Origin: Bacteroides sp.
GTDB taxonomy: Bacteria; Bacteroidota; Bacteroidia; Bacteroidales; Bacteroidaceae
Direction of reading: 5' to 3'
Assembly: GCA_017472925.1 (NCBI GenBank)
Contig: JAFUNS010000031.1
Coordinates: 1-39,787, forward strand
DNA: 39,787 nt
Shown here: in pieces, positions 15,731 through 25,268 of the stretch
How positions within the stretch are numbered: the stretch's first letter is position 1
Layout of the letters: each line of letters opens with the position of its first letter
Notes under the pieces: generated by a model
The model's input: the letters and a program-made list of their open reading frames with translations, nothing else
The model's database searches: none
What the model was told of the DNA's origin: nothing
Position numbers and translations under genes: made by a program

Positions 15731-17719
15731 ATGAAAGAAGAAAAACAAAATCAAGTCGGATTACCCGAAAATGCGTTCCGACCTTTGAAAGCGGGTGAAG
15801 AGTACCGCCCGTTAATGTCTCCCGACAAAGAGTATCCTGAAGTCAACCTATGGTCTGTATCCTGGGGGATAGCCATGGCTATTTTATTCTCGGCAGCAGC
15901 TGCCTATTTAGGATTGAAAGTTGGACAAGTGTTCGAAGCCGCCATTCCTATTGCCATTATTGCCGTAGGAGTATCCGGAGCTGCTAAACGTAAAGGTGCT
16001 CTGGGTGAAAATGTCATTATCCAATCTATTGGTGCTTGTTCCGGAGTTATAGTGGCCGGTGCTATCTTTACTCTTCCTGCACTCTATATTTTGCAGGATA
16101 AATATCCTGAAATGACTGTAGACTTTATGCAGATGTTTATCAGTTCTTTGTTGGGTGGTATTTTGGGAGTTCTATTCCTCATCCCTTTCCGCAAATATTT
16201 TGTAAGCGACAAACACGGCGAATATCCTTTCCCCGAAGCAACAGCCAGTACCCAAGTCTTGGTGTCGGGAGAAAAAGGTGGAAGTCAAGCCAAGCCCTTA
16301 TTAATGGCTGGATTAGTGGGTGGTCTCTATGATTTCATTGTAGGAACTTTTGGTTGGTGGAACGAAAACTTCACTACTCGTGTTTGCGGTTGGGGGGAAA
16401 TGTTGGCCGACAAAGCTAAGATTGTTCTTAAAATCAATACAGGAGCAGCCGTACTTGGTTTAGGATACATTGTAGGACTGAAATACGCAGCCATTATCTG
16501 TGCCGGTTCATTGGCTGTATGGCTGATCATTGTTCCAGGCATGTCTCTCCTGTTTGGCGACCAACTGCTCAATGCATGGAATCCTGCCATTACTCAAACC
16601 GTAGGTGAAATGTCTCCTGAACTGATCTTTAAAGAATACGCCAAAAGTATCGGTATTGGTGGTATCGCCATGGCCGGTATCATTGGTATTTTCCGTTCAT
16701 GGGGAATCATCAAGAGTGCAGTAGGACTGGCAGCCAAGGAAATGGGTGGCAAGAAAAGCGAAACAAAAGTGAAGCGTACTCAAAAAGACCTTTCCATGAA
16801 AATCATTGCCTTCGGTTCCATTTTTACCATCTTGCTTACATTCGTATTCTTCTTCTTTGATGTAATGGATGGTAATCTTCTTCATAGTTTGGTAGCTATA
16901 CTTTTGGTAGCTGGAATTTCCTTCTTGTTTACTACAGTTGCAGCCAATGCCATTGCCATTGTTGGAACGAATCCGGTGTCGGGCATGACATTGATGACAT
17001 TAATCCTGGCATCCGTAGTAATGGTAGCTGTAGGTCTGAAGGGTGCAACCGGTATGGTGGCCGCCTTGGTTATGGGTGGTGTTGTTTGTACCGCTCTTTC
17101 TATGGCCGGTGGCTTTATTACCGACCTTAAGATTGGTTATTGGTTGGGTACTACTCCAGCCAAGCAGCAAACCTGGAAATTTTTAGGAACATTGGTTTCG
17201 GCAGCTACAGTCAGTGGTGTAATCATGGTATTGAACGAAGCCTATGGATTCAATAGTGGTGCATTGGCTGCTCCTCAAGCTAATGCCATGGCTGCCGTTA
17301 TTGACCCATTGATGAATGGTGTAGGTGCACCTTGGTTACTCTATGGTATCGGAGCTGCTTTAGCTTTGGTACTTACTTATTTCAATGTACCTGCCCTTGC
17401 ATTTGCATTAGGTATGTTTATTCCTTTGGAACTGAATCTTCCACTGGTAGTAGGTGGTGCCATCAATTGGTATGTAACCACTCGTAGCAAAGATGAAAAA
17501 GTTAATGCTGAACGCGGCGAAAAGGGTACCCTTCTTGCATCGGGCTTCATTGCCGGTGGTGCTTTGATGGGTGTAGTAAGTGCAGCCATGCGTTTTGGTG
17601 GTATCAACCTTATCAACGATGGATGGTTGGCCAATCCATGGAGTGAAGTACTTGCCTTAGCCGTATACATTCTATTAATTACCTATTTAATAAAAGCTAG
17701 TATGAACATTAAAAAATAA
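15731..17719 (+). CDS. OPT-family oligopeptide transporter
   Basis: This 662-residue inner membrane transporter of the OPT family has about 15 hydrophobic segments. It is predicted to import peptides or metal-ligand complexes with protons. Family features include the N-terminal soluble segment ending at the first helix (about 40), the motif AYLGLKVGQVFEAAIPIAI, and EYPFPEATAS, which matches the conserved cytoplasmic loop of bacterial OPT proteins. Length is typical of the bacterial branch. A secreted alpha/beta hydrolase follows after 6 nt and is almost certainly cotranscribed. The substrate is not determinable from sequence. Confidence 0.9.
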   Translation: MKEEKQNQVGLPENAFRPLKAGEEYRPLMSPDKEYPEVNLWSVSWGIAMAILFSAAAAYLGLKVGQVFEAAIPIAIIAVGVSGAAKRKGALGENVIIQSIGACSGVIVAGAIFTLPALYILQDKYPEMTVDFMQMFISSLLGGILGVLFLIPFRKYFVSDKHGEYPFPEATASTQVLVSGEKGGSQAKPLLMAGLVGGLYDFIVGTFGWWNENFTTRVCGWGEMLADKAKIVLKINTGAAVLGLGYIVGLKYAAIICAGSLAVWLIIVPGMSLLFGDQLLNAWNPAITQTVGEMSPELIFKEYAKSIGIGGIAMAGIIGIFRSWGIIKSAVGLAAKEMGGKKSETKVKRTQKDLSMKIIAFGSIFTILLTFVFFFFDVMDGNLLHSLVAILLVAGISFLFTTVAANAIAIVGTNPVSGMTLMTLILASVVMVAVGLKGATGMVAALVMGGVVCTALSMAGGFITDLKIGYWLGTTPAKQQTWKFLGTLVSAATVSGVIMVLNEAYGFNSGALAAPQANAMAAVIDPLMNGVGAPWLLYGIGAALALVLTYFNVPALAFALGMFIPLELNLPLVVGGAINWYVTTRSKDEKVNAERGEKGTLLASGFIAGGALMGVVSAAMRFGGINLINDGWLANPWSEVLALAVYILLITYLIKASMNIKK

Positions 17720-17725
17720 GTCAGT

Positions 17726-18571
17726 ATGAAGAAATTATTTACAATGGGATTATTGATGTTTACAACCACCATGTTCGCCCAAAAACCAATTGAAATTCAA
17801 CTGTGGCCAAATGGAGCCCCTAACTCCAATGGTATCACTACTCCCGAAAAGCAGATAGACGAAAGCCGAGTTTCGGATGTAACCGTCCCTACCCTCACTA
17901 TCTATCGGGCAGCTAAGCCCAATGGAATGGCTATTGTAGCTTGTCCGGGTGGCGGATATGTTCGCTTGGCAACAGCTCACGAAGGTCACGACATGGCTGC
18001 TTGGTTCAATGCACAAGGCATAACCTATGCTGTACTCAAGTATCGTATGCCCAACACTCATCACGATGTACCATTAAGCGATGCCCTTCAGGCAATCCGT
18101 ATCATGAAGCAACATGCCGATGAATGGAAGTTCAACAAAGTAGGTATTATGGGTTCATCTGCTGGAGGTCATTTGGCCTCTACTGCAGCCACTCATTTTA
18201 CAGAAGATTCTCGTCCCGATTTCCAGATTCTCTTTTACCCGGTAGTATCGATGATCAATCCTACTCACCAAGGTTCTAAAGACAATCTATTGGGAAAAAC
18301 TCCGAGCGAAGAAATGTTGAACCTTTATTCTAATGAACGGCAAGTAACTCCCCAAACACCACCGGCTTTCATTATGCACAGCAGCGATGACAAGGCAGTA
18401 CCTGTAAGCAATAGCGTTGATTACTATACCGCATTGGTAAAGAATGGTGTTCCGGCTTCTCTTCATATTTATCCTATCGGTGGTCATGGATGGGGATTCC
18501 GCGACAATTTCATCTACAAACGTCAATGGACCGGTGAACTGGAAAAATGGTTACGTGAAATTAATAAATAA
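17726..18571 (+). CDS. Secreted alpha/beta hydrolase (esterase/acetylxylan esterase-like)
   Basis: This 281-residue protein has a signal peptide (about 1-19, ending MFAQ) and a BD-FAE/prolyl-oligopeptidase-like alpha/beta hydrolase domain. The oxyanion segment CPGGGY is at 73-78. The nucleophile Ser145 is in GSSAGG. The acid is Asp222 in HSSDDKAVP and the base His254 in GGHGWG. Related Bacteroidetes enzymes include carbohydrate esterases that remove acetyl groups; a peptide or lipid ester substrate is equally possible. It is coupled 6 nt downstream of the OPT transporter. Its natural substrate is unknown; the hydrolase class is secure. Confidence 0.88.
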   Translation: MKKLFTMGLLMFTTTMFAQKPIEIQLWPNGAPNSNGITTPEKQIDESRVSDVTVPTLTIYRAAKPNGMAIVACPGGGYVRLATAHEGHDMAAWFNAQGITYAVLKYRMPNTHHDVPLSDALQAIRIMKQHADEWKFNKVGIMGSSAGGHLASTAATHFTEDSRPDFQILFYPVVSMINPTHQGSKDNLLGKTPSEEMLNLYSNERQVTPQTPPAFIMHSSDDKAVPVSNSVDYYTALVKNGVPASLHIYPIGGHGWGFRDNFIYKRQWTGELEKWLREINK

Positions 18572-18594
18572 ATCAAAAAGAGAGCCATAAAAAC

Positions 18595-18625
18595 TTTGTC
18601 AATCAAAAGAAAAGCATTACCTTTG
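18595..18625 (+). promoter_or_regulatory. rpsP promoter
   Basis: TTTG (18595-18598), 19 nt, TACCTTTG (18618-18625): an exact consensus promoter. The predicted start is near 18629. Confidence 0.85.
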
Positions 18626-18630
18626 CACCC

Positions 18631-18649
18631 GCTAATACGGGATATTAGC
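18631..18649 (+). promoter_or_regulatory. 5' leader hairpin of rpsP mRNA
   Basis: GCTAATA (18631-18637) and TATTAGC (18643-18649) form a perfect 7-bp stem with loop CGGGA, beginning about 2 nt from the predicted start. It could be an S16 autoregulatory site or a 5' stabilising hairpin. Confidence 0.5.
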
Positions 18650-18688
18650 ATAAATTCAAATCATTAACAATAAAAACAATTAAAAGAA

Positions 18689-19219
18689 ATGGCAACTAAG
18701 ATCAGATTGCAAAGAAGAGGTCGCAAAAGCTATGCGTTCTATTCTATCGTAATTGCAGATGCAAGAGCTCCACGTGATGGACGATTTACTGAAAAGATTG
18801 GTACTTACAATCCTAACACCAATCCTGCCACAGTAGATTTGAATTTCGAACGTGCTCTTTATTGGGTAATGGTAGGTGCACAACCTACAGACACTGTACG
18901 CAACATCCTTTCTAAGGAAGGTGTTTACATGAAGAAACACTTGTTGGGTGGTGTAGCTAAGGGCGCATTCACTGAAGCTGATGCTGAAGCTAAGTTCAAC
19001 GCTTGGAAGAACAACAAGCAAACAGGTTTGGCTGCTTTGAAGGCTAAGCAAGAAGAAGCTAAGAAGGCTGACGCTAAGGCTCGTTTGGAAGCTGAAAAGA
19101 AAGTAAACGAAGAAATTGCTAAGAAGGTAGCTGAAAAGAAGGCTGCTGCTATGGCTGCTGAAGCCGAAGCTGCTGCTCCTGCTGAAGAAGCAACTGAAGA
19201 AGCTGCTGCTGAAGCATAA
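18689..19219 (+). CDS. rpsP: 30S ribosomal protein S16 with long Ala/Glu/Lys tail
   Basis: S16 is an early-assembling protein of the 30S subunit. Residues 1 to about 80 are canonical ([20 protein letters not shown], then GTYNPN, and PTDTVRNIL). The 176-residue product is about twice the usual bacterial length (80-90). The C-terminal part, about 105-176, is a low-complexity Ala/Glu/Lys sequence likely to form a charged helix; such extensions are known in Bacteroidetes S16. Two tandem stops (TAATAA) end it. The promoter and leader hairpin are close upstream, and a bidirectional terminator follows. Confidence 0.95.
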   Translation: MATKIRLQRRGRKSYAFYSIVIADARAPRDGRFTEKIGTYNPNTNPATVDLNFERALYWVMVGAQPTDTVRNILSKEGVYMKKHLLGGVAKGAFTEADAEAKFNAWKNNKQTGLAALKAKQEEAKKADAKARLEAEKKVNEEIAKKVAEKKAAAMAAEAEAAAPAEEATEEAAAEA

Positions 19220-19243
19220 TAAATTCGGAACTGTATTTCAAAC

Positions 19244-19278
19244 AAAAAAAGGATGCATCATTGATGCATCCTTTTTTT
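19244..19278. terminator. Bidirectional terminator between rpsP and the TonB-dependent receptor
   Basis: GGATGCATCA (19251-19260) pairs with TGATGCATCC (19262-19271). It is flanked by A7 on the left and T7 on the right, giving a good intrinsic terminator on both strands for the convergent genes. Confidence 0.9.
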
Positions 19279-19292
19279 GTATATCAATATCA

Positions 19293-22034
19293 TCAGAAAT
19301 TTACTTTCAGACGAAGAGTCATGCTACGTCCCATATCATAAAAACAATAAATGTTATCAGCAGTAGCTTCTTGTACCCTCGAGCTACTGATGGCCGAAGG
19401 ATTCCATGCTTTAGTGATATACAGATTGTTGAATAAGTTGGTGACATTACCTATAAGTACAGCATTTAGACCACCCACCTTGAAACGATATGAAGCATTG
19501 ACATCAAAAACACTGGTAGCAGGAACTTTCCAAGGATCAAGAACACTTACTTCCTTTCCTAAAGACAAATTATTACCACTAAAAGAATAATAAGCATAAT
19601 TACGACCGTAATATACCCAATCTGCTCCTATCTTCAAATCCTTGCTGATACGGATATTGGTTCCAAGCGCTGCTGTAGTTTGAGCCGAACCACCTACCTT
19701 CACTCCATCCAACTTAATGGAGGCCCATGCATGATCGGCACTTCCCGGAGTGGTTTCTGTTCCTGCTGCAGTCAAAGCCCGTCCTTGTGCATTAAAGGCA
19801 TATCCGGTAGCATTATTAGACCATTTCCAATCACCCAATGACAACATACCTGTTAATTCCAACCAACGAAATGGATTATATTTCAAATCAATTTCCAATC
19901 CTTTATGGACAGCATCCACTCCTGTCATATTCATGTAGTATTCGGCTTTGTTTTCCATCATGCCGTACTTAATCATGGATTTGTCCATCCAATTGATGTA
20001 ATAGGCCACTACATTCATCTGCAGATGGCTGTTATTGAATCCATAGCCCAAATCTACCATCAATGCCTTCTCATTCTTGGCCTGTTTATTGATGACATTG
20101 CTGGTATTGTCTTGCATAAAGGTATTACTGAATTTGGGTGCACGACTCAAATAACCAACATTCATAAATACATGGTGATTTTCGTTCAGGTTGTAGTTGG
20201 CTCCTCCTTTCAGATTAAAACCTACCTTGTTTACCTTAGGCGATTTGGCATGCTGTTCATCGTAATAGAAACGGTCATATCGCCAATAGGTAGTGTTGGA
20301 AAGTGAACCGGCCACAAAAGCAGAGACCTGTTCCCGAGTATATTCTGCTTGAAAAAAGGCACCTTCTTGCATTACATGACCGTCGTAATCACGATAAACT
20401 ACATCACCTACACCCAACTTTTCGTTTCTCCATGCTTCGTTGGAAGCATTCTTATTGTTAGCCGGCAATGCTTTTCCGCGACTGGAATCCACAAAGTAGG
20501 CACCATCATACAAATCAATAATTTCATTGGTATGTGTTCCTTTATAATAACGGAAGTCCACCCCTCCATAAAAATCAATGTAAGAACCGAACTTGGTATT
20601 ATAATTGGATATGAATCCATACCAATTATGATTATTCTTTGATTCTGACATCACCAGCATAGATCCGTTTTCACTGGTTGCATTAATATGCTGTATACCT
20701 GCATAATTAAAAGTACCATCCGGATTAAGTACTGGAGTTACCCCGTCAGCGAAAGTACCGGTTACCAACGAACCATAATTGCTTCCTCTCCAATTAGAGA
20801 AAGAATAGCCATAATCTTCGTTGGCCTGTCCCGAATAGCCACCGCCACGTCCTAGAGAAATATAAGCTACCGTACTGAGCGAAGAACGATCATTGATGTT
20901 CCACTGATGATTCAAACTAATTTGTGGTTTATGATACATGTTATAGCCCGATGTACGGCGACGACCATGTTTGTCAAACCCATATACGGAGTTATAACGA
21001 TAATCCTTCACACCATACAAACGCTCTGTTTTTTCCCAATCAGCAATGGTTAAAGCACCGTTGGCACTACGTTGCTGATGTGTCTGGGGTGAACCAAATG
21101 CAGTAAGTGTAAGTTGATGGTTGGAATTAAATTTCTTTACTAAAGACAAGAACCATGTATAACCTTCAAATTCCAACCCTTGAGGAGCATTGTTCCCCCA
21201 CTCCTTTGATCCGAGCAAAGTCATGGCCCATCCTTTTTCTGAAAGTCCTGTTGAAAGGGAGAAGGCAAGTTTGTTGAATCCATGACTTCCCATAGCATAC
21301 GAAGCAAATCCACCTTTCTTGGCTTCCGCTCCTTTGGTTATAATATTAATAGTTCCACCGATAGAAGGAGAAGATACTTTGGAAGCACCAACACCACGTT
21401 GAGTTTGCATGACATTAACTACATCACGCAAACCGCTCCAATTGGATTGATACACAGACCCGTTTTCCATATCATTCACCGGTACGCCATTAATCATAGT
21501 AGCCGTATTGGTATTGTCAAATCCACGCATATAGATTTCAGAATCACCAAAGCCTCCCCCTTGACGGTTAGCATGCACACCGGGAGTGGTCTTCAATATT
21601 TCGACAAACTCCTGAGTACCTATTTTTTCTTCAATGTAATCCAATAATACATTCGAAACGGCAACAGGAGTTTTCCGTGGTACAGCTATGGTAGATTTAA
21701 CTACTACATCATTCAGCATCATGGCATCAAGATTCATTGGAATCTTCCCTAAATCAATATTCCCTGATTGAGTTATCCGAATCCGTACATCTTTATACCC
21801 TAAATAATTGAACTCCAATTCAGATTGTTGTGCATCAAAAGTAAGTATAAATCTTCCGTCCACATCGGTTATAGTCCCATAAGATGTACCAATCGCTGTA
21901 ACGGTAGCACCTACTAACGGATCATCGGTATCTGCATCCACTATGATTCCCTTAACAGTTACCTGTGCCATCAAATGGGACGTAAAAAATAGGACTCCAA
22001 TGATAGTAAATAAATATTTACGCATGTTTTTCAT
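19293..22034 (-). CDS. TonB-dependent outer membrane receptor
   Basis: This 913-residue outer membrane transporter has a signal peptide (about 1-23, ending LMAQ). It continues with an N-terminal carboxypeptidase-regulatory-like domain (about 25-105, with DADTDDPLVGATV and DVDGRF), a plug domain (about 110-240, with TPGVHANRQGGG and MINGVPVNDM) and a beta barrel ending in LRLKVNF. No SusD-like lipoprotein follows, so it is not a typical SusCD glycan system; an iron chelate or other small ligand is plausible but unproven. It starts only 6 nt after ettA, an odd operon partner. No separate promoter is obvious in the gap. Confidence 0.9.
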   Translation of the reverse strand: MKNMRKYLFTIIGVLFFTSHLMAQVTVKGIIVDADTDDPLVGATVTAIGTSYGTITDVDGRFILTFDAQQSELEFNYLGYKDVRIRITQSGNIDLGKIPMNLDAMMLNDVVVKSTIAVPRKTPVAVSNVLLDYIEEKIGTQEFVEILKTTPGVHANRQGGGFGDSEIYMRGFDNTNTATMINGVPVNDMENGSVYQSNWSGLRDVVNVMQTQRGVGASKVSSPSIGGTINIITKGAEAKKGGFASYAMGSHGFNKLAFSLSTGLSEKGWAMTLLGSKEWGNNAPQGLEFEGYTWFLSLVKKFNSNHQLTLTAFGSPQTHQQRSANGALTIADWEKTERLYGVKDYRYNSVYGFDKHGRRRTSGYNMYHKPQISLNHQWNINDRSSLSTVAYISLGRGGGYSGQANEDYGYSFSNWRGSNYGSLVTGTFADGVTPVLNPDGTFNYAGIQHINATSENGSMLVMSESKNNHNWYGFISNYNTKFGSYIDFYGGVDFRYYKGTHTNEIIDLYDGAYFVDSSRGKALPANNKNASNEAWRNEKLGVGDVVYRDYDGHVMQEGAFFQAEYTREQVSAFVAGSLSNTTYWRYDRFYYDEQHAKSPKVNKVGFNLKGGANYNLNENHHVFMNVGYLSRAPKFSNTFMQDNTSNVINKQAKNEKALMVDLGYGFNNSHLQMNVVAYYINWMDKSMIKYGMMENKAEYYMNMTGVDAVHKGLEIDLKYNPFRWLELTGMLSLGDWKWSNNATGYAFNAQGRALTAAGTETTPGSADHAWASIKLDGVKVGGSAQTTAALGTNIRISKDLKIGADWVYYGRNYAYYSFSGNNLSLGKEVSVLDPWKVPATSVFDVNASYRFKVGGLNAVLIGNVTNLFNNLYITKAWNPSAISSSRVQEATADNIYCFYDMGRSMTLRLKVNF

Positions 22035-22040
22035 TTAATC

Positions 22041-23735
22041 TTAATCTTCCATCAACTTGCGATAGCGAACTCGCTTAGGTTCTTCATTACCCAAACGTTT
22101 GAGCTTGTTTTCTTCATATTCTGAATACGAACCTTCAAAATAGAATACTTCGCTATTACCTTCAAAGGCCAAAATGTGTGTACAGATACGGTCAAGGAAC
22201 CAACGGTCGTGGCTGATGACTACTGCACAACCGGCAAAACTTTCCAAACCTTCTTCCAATGCACGAAGAGTGTTCACGTCAATATCATTGGTCGGTTCGT
22301 CGAGCAAGAGAACATTACCTTCTTCTTTTAATGCCATAGCAAGGTGCAAACGGTTACGTTCACCACCCGAAAGAACACCACAAAGCTTTTCTTGATCAGC
22401 TCCCGAGAAGTTGAAACGGCTCAAATATGCACGAGCATTGACATCACGGTTACCCATACGAATCAAATCATTACCACCACTTACTACTTGATATACGCTC
22501 TTGTTGGGATCAATATCTTTATGCTGTTGGTCAACATAAGCAAGCTTTACAGTCTCTCCTACTTCAAATGTACCCTTATCAACCTTTTCCAATCCCATAA
22601 TAAGTCGGAACAAGGTAGTCTTACCGGCACCATTCGGACCAATTACACCAACGATACCATTAGGTGGCAACATGAAGTTGAGGTTATCAAACAACAGCTT
22701 TTCACCATAGGCTTTCTGTACACCAATAGCTTCAATAACCTTGTTACCCAATCGAGGTCCGTTTGGAATAAAGATTTCAAGTTTTTCTTCCTTTTCTTTC
22801 ACATCTTCATTCAACAGCTTATCATAGGAGTTCAAACGGGCCTTACCCTTGGCCTGACGGGCCTTCGGAGCCATGCGTACCCATTCCAATTCGCGTTCCA
22901 AAGTCTTGCGACGCTTGCTGGCGGTCTTTTCTTCCATTTCCATGCGCTTGGTCTTCTGTTCCAACCAGCTGGAGTAGTTACCCTTCCATGGAATACCTTC
23001 GCCACGGTCGAGTTCAAGAATCCATCCGGCAATGTTGTCGAGGAAGTAACGGTCGTGGGTGATACAGATTACGGTACCTTCGTATTGTTGCAAGTGTTGT
23101 TCCAACCAGTCGATAGATTCGGCATCGAGGTGGTTGGTCGGTTCGTCGAGAAGCAATACATCCGGCTTCTGGAGCAACAAGCGGCACAAAGCCACGCGGC
23201 GGCGTTCACCACCCGAAAGCACCTTCACCGGTTGGTCTTCTGCCGGACAACGGAGAGCGTCCATGGCGCGTTCCAACTTGCTGTCGAGATTCCATGCATC
23301 GGTTGCATCGATGATGTCCTGCAATTCTGCCTGACGGGCAAAGAGGGCATCCATCTTGTCCGGATCTTCGTAATATTCTGGAAGACCGAACTTATTGTTA
23401 ATTTCTTCGTATTCGTTAAGAGCATCTACAATCGGCTGAACACCTTCCATGACCACTTCCTTTACGGTCTTGGTATCGTCCAACTGAGGTTCCTGTGCCA
23501 AGTATCCTACCGAGTAACCCGGTGAGAATACCACTTCGCCTTGATAGCTCTTGTCGAGACCGGCGATAATCTTCAGCAATGTTGACTTACCTGAACCGTT
23601 CAAACCGATGATACCGATCTTGGCACCATAGAAGAAAGACAGGTAAATGTTCTTCAATACTTGCTTATTCGCTTGGAAGGCTTTGCTGACGCCTACCATT
23701 GAAAAGATAATTTTTTTATCGTCTACTGTGGCCAT
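22041..23735 (-). CDS. ettA: ABC-F protein EttA, energy-dependent translational throttle
   Basis: This 564-residue soluble protein with two ATP-binding cassettes binds the ribosomal E site and gates entry into elongation according to ATP/ADP. The first cassette has GLNGSGKS (44-51), LSGGE (173-177) and LLLDEPTNHLD. The second has GPNGAGKTT (366-374), LSGGERNRL and LLLDEPTND. The interdomain linker (about 250-320) is charged. Length matches E. coli EttA (about 555). It begins 10 nt after panB and ends 6 nt before the TonB-dependent receptor. There is no transmembrane segment, so it is not a transporter ATPase. Confidence 0.93.
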   Translation of the reverse strand: MATVDDKKIIFSMVGVSKAFQANKQVLKNIYLSFFYGAKIGIIGLNGSGKSTLLKIIAGLDKSYQGEVVFSPGYSVGYLAQEPQLDDTKTVKEVVMEGVQPIVDALNEYEEINNKFGLPEYYEDPDKMDALFARQAELQDIIDATDAWNLDSKLERAMDALRCPAEDQPVKVLSGGERRRVALCRLLLQKPDVLLLDEPTNHLDAESIDWLEQHLQQYEGTVICITHDRYFLDNIAGWILELDRGEGIPWKGNYSSWLEQKTKRMEMEEKTASKRRKTLERELEWVRMAPKARQAKGKARLNSYDKLLNEDVKEKEEKLEIFIPNGPRLGNKVIEAIGVQKAYGEKLLFDNLNFMLPPNGIVGVIGPNGAGKTTLFRLIMGLEKVDKGTFEVGETVKLAYVDQQHKDIDPNKSVYQVVSGGNDLIRMGNRDVNARAYLSRFNFSGADQEKLCGVLSGGERNRLHLAMALKEEGNVLLLDEPTNDIDVNTLRALEEGLESFAGCAVVISHDRWFLDRICTHILAFEGNSEVFYFEGSYSEYEENKLKRLGNEEPKRVRYRKLMED

Positions 23736-23745
23736 ATTTATTGAA

Positions 23746-24567
23746 TTAATATTGTTCCTTTTCGTTCGGGAAGTCGCAATTCTTCACATCTTCCACGTAT
23801 TGGCTGATTGCACTGGTCATGACGGAATGCAGGTCGGCATAGCGACGGAGGAATCGAGGGCTGAATCCGTTGGTCATACCGAGCATGTCGGCTACTACCA
23901 ATACCTGACCGTCTACTCCACCACCGGCACCGATACCAATTACCGGAATGGTCAATTCCTTGGCTACGCGTTCGGCCAATGCGGCTGGTACCTTTTCAAT
24001 CACGATAGCGAAACATCCGGCTTCTTCGAGCAACTTGGCATCGCGGATGAGCTTTTCGGCTTCATCATCACCCTTCGCACGTACGGCATAGGTACCATAC
24101 TTGTTAATGGATTGCGGCATCAAACCGAGGTGTCCCATCACTGGAATACCCGATGCGATAATCTTCTTTACCGATTCAATCACTTCTTCCCCACCTTCCA
24201 GCTTCAAGGCATCGGCGTGAGTAATCTTCATCATTTGGATGGCATTGGTCACGGCTTCGTATGCAGATGCCTGGTAAGTACCGAAAGGCATGTCCACAAC
24301 CACCAACGCACGCTTCACACCACGCACCACGGCCTTGCCGAGGAAAATCATCTGTTCAAGCGTAATGGGAAGTGTGGTGATATTTCCTGCCACAACATTC
24401 GAAGCGGAATCGCCTACCAGAATTACATCTACTCCAGCTCCATCCACAATCTGGGCTGTTGTATAATCATAAGAAGTAAGCATAGAGATTTTTTCTCCAC
24501 GCTGTTTCATTTCAATCAAACGATGTGTTGTAACCTTACGGTTATCACTTGACAAATATCCTGCCAT
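23746..24567 (-). CDS. panB: 3-methyl-2-oxobutanoate hydroxymethyltransferase
   Basis: This 273-residue enzyme makes ketopantoate from alpha-ketoisovalerate and 5,10-methylene-tetrahydrofolate, the first committed step of pantothenate/CoA synthesis. Typical blocks are [23 protein letters not shown] (metal-binding Asp), [16 protein letters not shown] and [15 protein letters not shown]. Full length for the family. It lies 2 nt after the HAD gene and 10 nt before ettA. panC and panD are not nearby. Confidence 0.94.
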   Translation of the reverse strand: MAGYLSSDNRKVTTHRLIEMKQRGEKISMLTSYDYTTAQIVDGAGVDVILVGDSASNVVAGNITTLPITLEQMIFLGKAVVRGVKRALVVVDMPFGTYQASAYEAVTNAIQMMKITHADALKLEGGEEVIESVKKIIASGIPVMGHLGLMPQSINKYGTYAVRAKGDDEAEKLIRDAKLLEEAGCFAIVIEKVPAALAERVAKELTIPVIGIGAGGGVDGQVLVVADMLGMTNGFSPRFLRRYADLHSVMTSAISQYVEDVKNCDFPNEKEQY

Positions 24568-24569
24568 AA

Positions 24570-25220
24570 TTATTCAAATAAATCTTTAAAATCAGCAATA
24601 TTAAATTTAGTAAAATCGGAAATCACCACATTGGCCTTATCGACAATGGCTTCCCGAGGATTGGTAGTGCAAAGCCCCACAATCTTCATACCTGCCCGAC
24701 GGGCAGCTTCAAGTCCATGGAAAGAATCTTCAAACACCACACAATTTTCAGGAGTGGTATTAAACACGGTGGCTCCCAATAAGAAACATTCTGGGTGAGG
24801 CTTGGAATGGGTAAAGAAGTCTGAAGTGAGAATGTGATCTACCCAATCACGGAGTTCAGGATACGCTCTATAGACATGACGCATTTTTTGGTCATTAGAA
24901 CTGGTTACAATGGCTATCCCAATCCGATGATCACGCAACTGTTCCATAAACTCTACCACACCGGGCATAAATTCAAAAGTCATTTGTGACTCAAATCTAT
25001 TCAAGTCCTCTGTTATCTGTCGCTGGACTTCTGGCATTCCCGCAAAGTAACCATCGAAAATCTGCGTTAATGTTTGCCCCTTGATGCGACGGCCAAAATC
25101 CTTTTCCGACAGATATTTAAGTCCTTGTTTGTCCCAAAAAACGGTATACTGCGGTTCTGTATCAACCACTACTCCGTCAAAATCAAACAAGGCTGCTATC
25201 TTTTTCGTTGTATCCATCAT
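24570..25220 (-). CDS. HAD-superfamily phosphatase/phosphoglucomutase-like protein
   Basis: This 216-residue cytosolic protein has motif [10 protein letters not shown] (13-21, nucleophile Asp13, acid Asp15), a helical cap containing the KGQTL segment, motif II VTSS, a motif III Lys in HSKPHPE, and motif IV VFEDS. The architecture is that of the beta-phosphoglucomutase/phosphoglycolate phosphatase group; the substrate is not predictable. It is the first gene of the HAD-panB-ettA-receptor series and ends 2 nt before panB. It starts at 25220, or one codon later. Confidence 0.87.
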   Translation of the reverse strand: MMDTTKKIAALFDFDGVVVDTEPQYTVFWDKQGLKYLSEKDFGRRIKGQTLTQIFDGYFAGMPEVQRQITEDLNRFESQMTFEFMPGVVEFMEQLRDHRIGIAIVTSSNDQKMRHVYRAYPELRDWVDHILTSDFFTHSKPHPECFLLGATVFNTTPENCVVFEDSFHGLEAARRAGMKIVGLCTTNPREAIVDKANVVISDFTKFNIADFKDLFE

Positions 25221-25241
25221 TTTACCTTATTAAATAGGATA

Positions 25242-25249
25242 CAAAGATA
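25242..25249 (-). promoter_or_regulatory. -7 box before the HAD-panB-ettA series
   Basis: The minus strand reads TATCTTTG (exact TAnnTTTG), 22 nt before the HAD start codon, in the 48-nt gap after mntH. It suggests a start separate from mntH. Confidence 0.55.
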
Positions 25250-25268
25250 GGAAAATCCTTTGAATATC

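Noticed and set aside
19293-22034. SusC/SusD polysaccharide utilisation locus
   Set aside because: No SusD-like gene, glycoside hydrolase or hybrid two-component gene is adjacent; only a lone TonB-dependent receptor.
22344-23525. 393-codon plus-strand ORF opposite ettA
   Set aside because: It is antisense to a clearly coding gene with all ABC-F motifs; the product is low in recognisable features and reflects codon bias on the other strand.
23647-24552. 301-codon plus-strand ORF opposite panB
   Set aside because: Antisense shadow of panB, rich in His/Thr/Tyr runs typical of reversed coding sequence.
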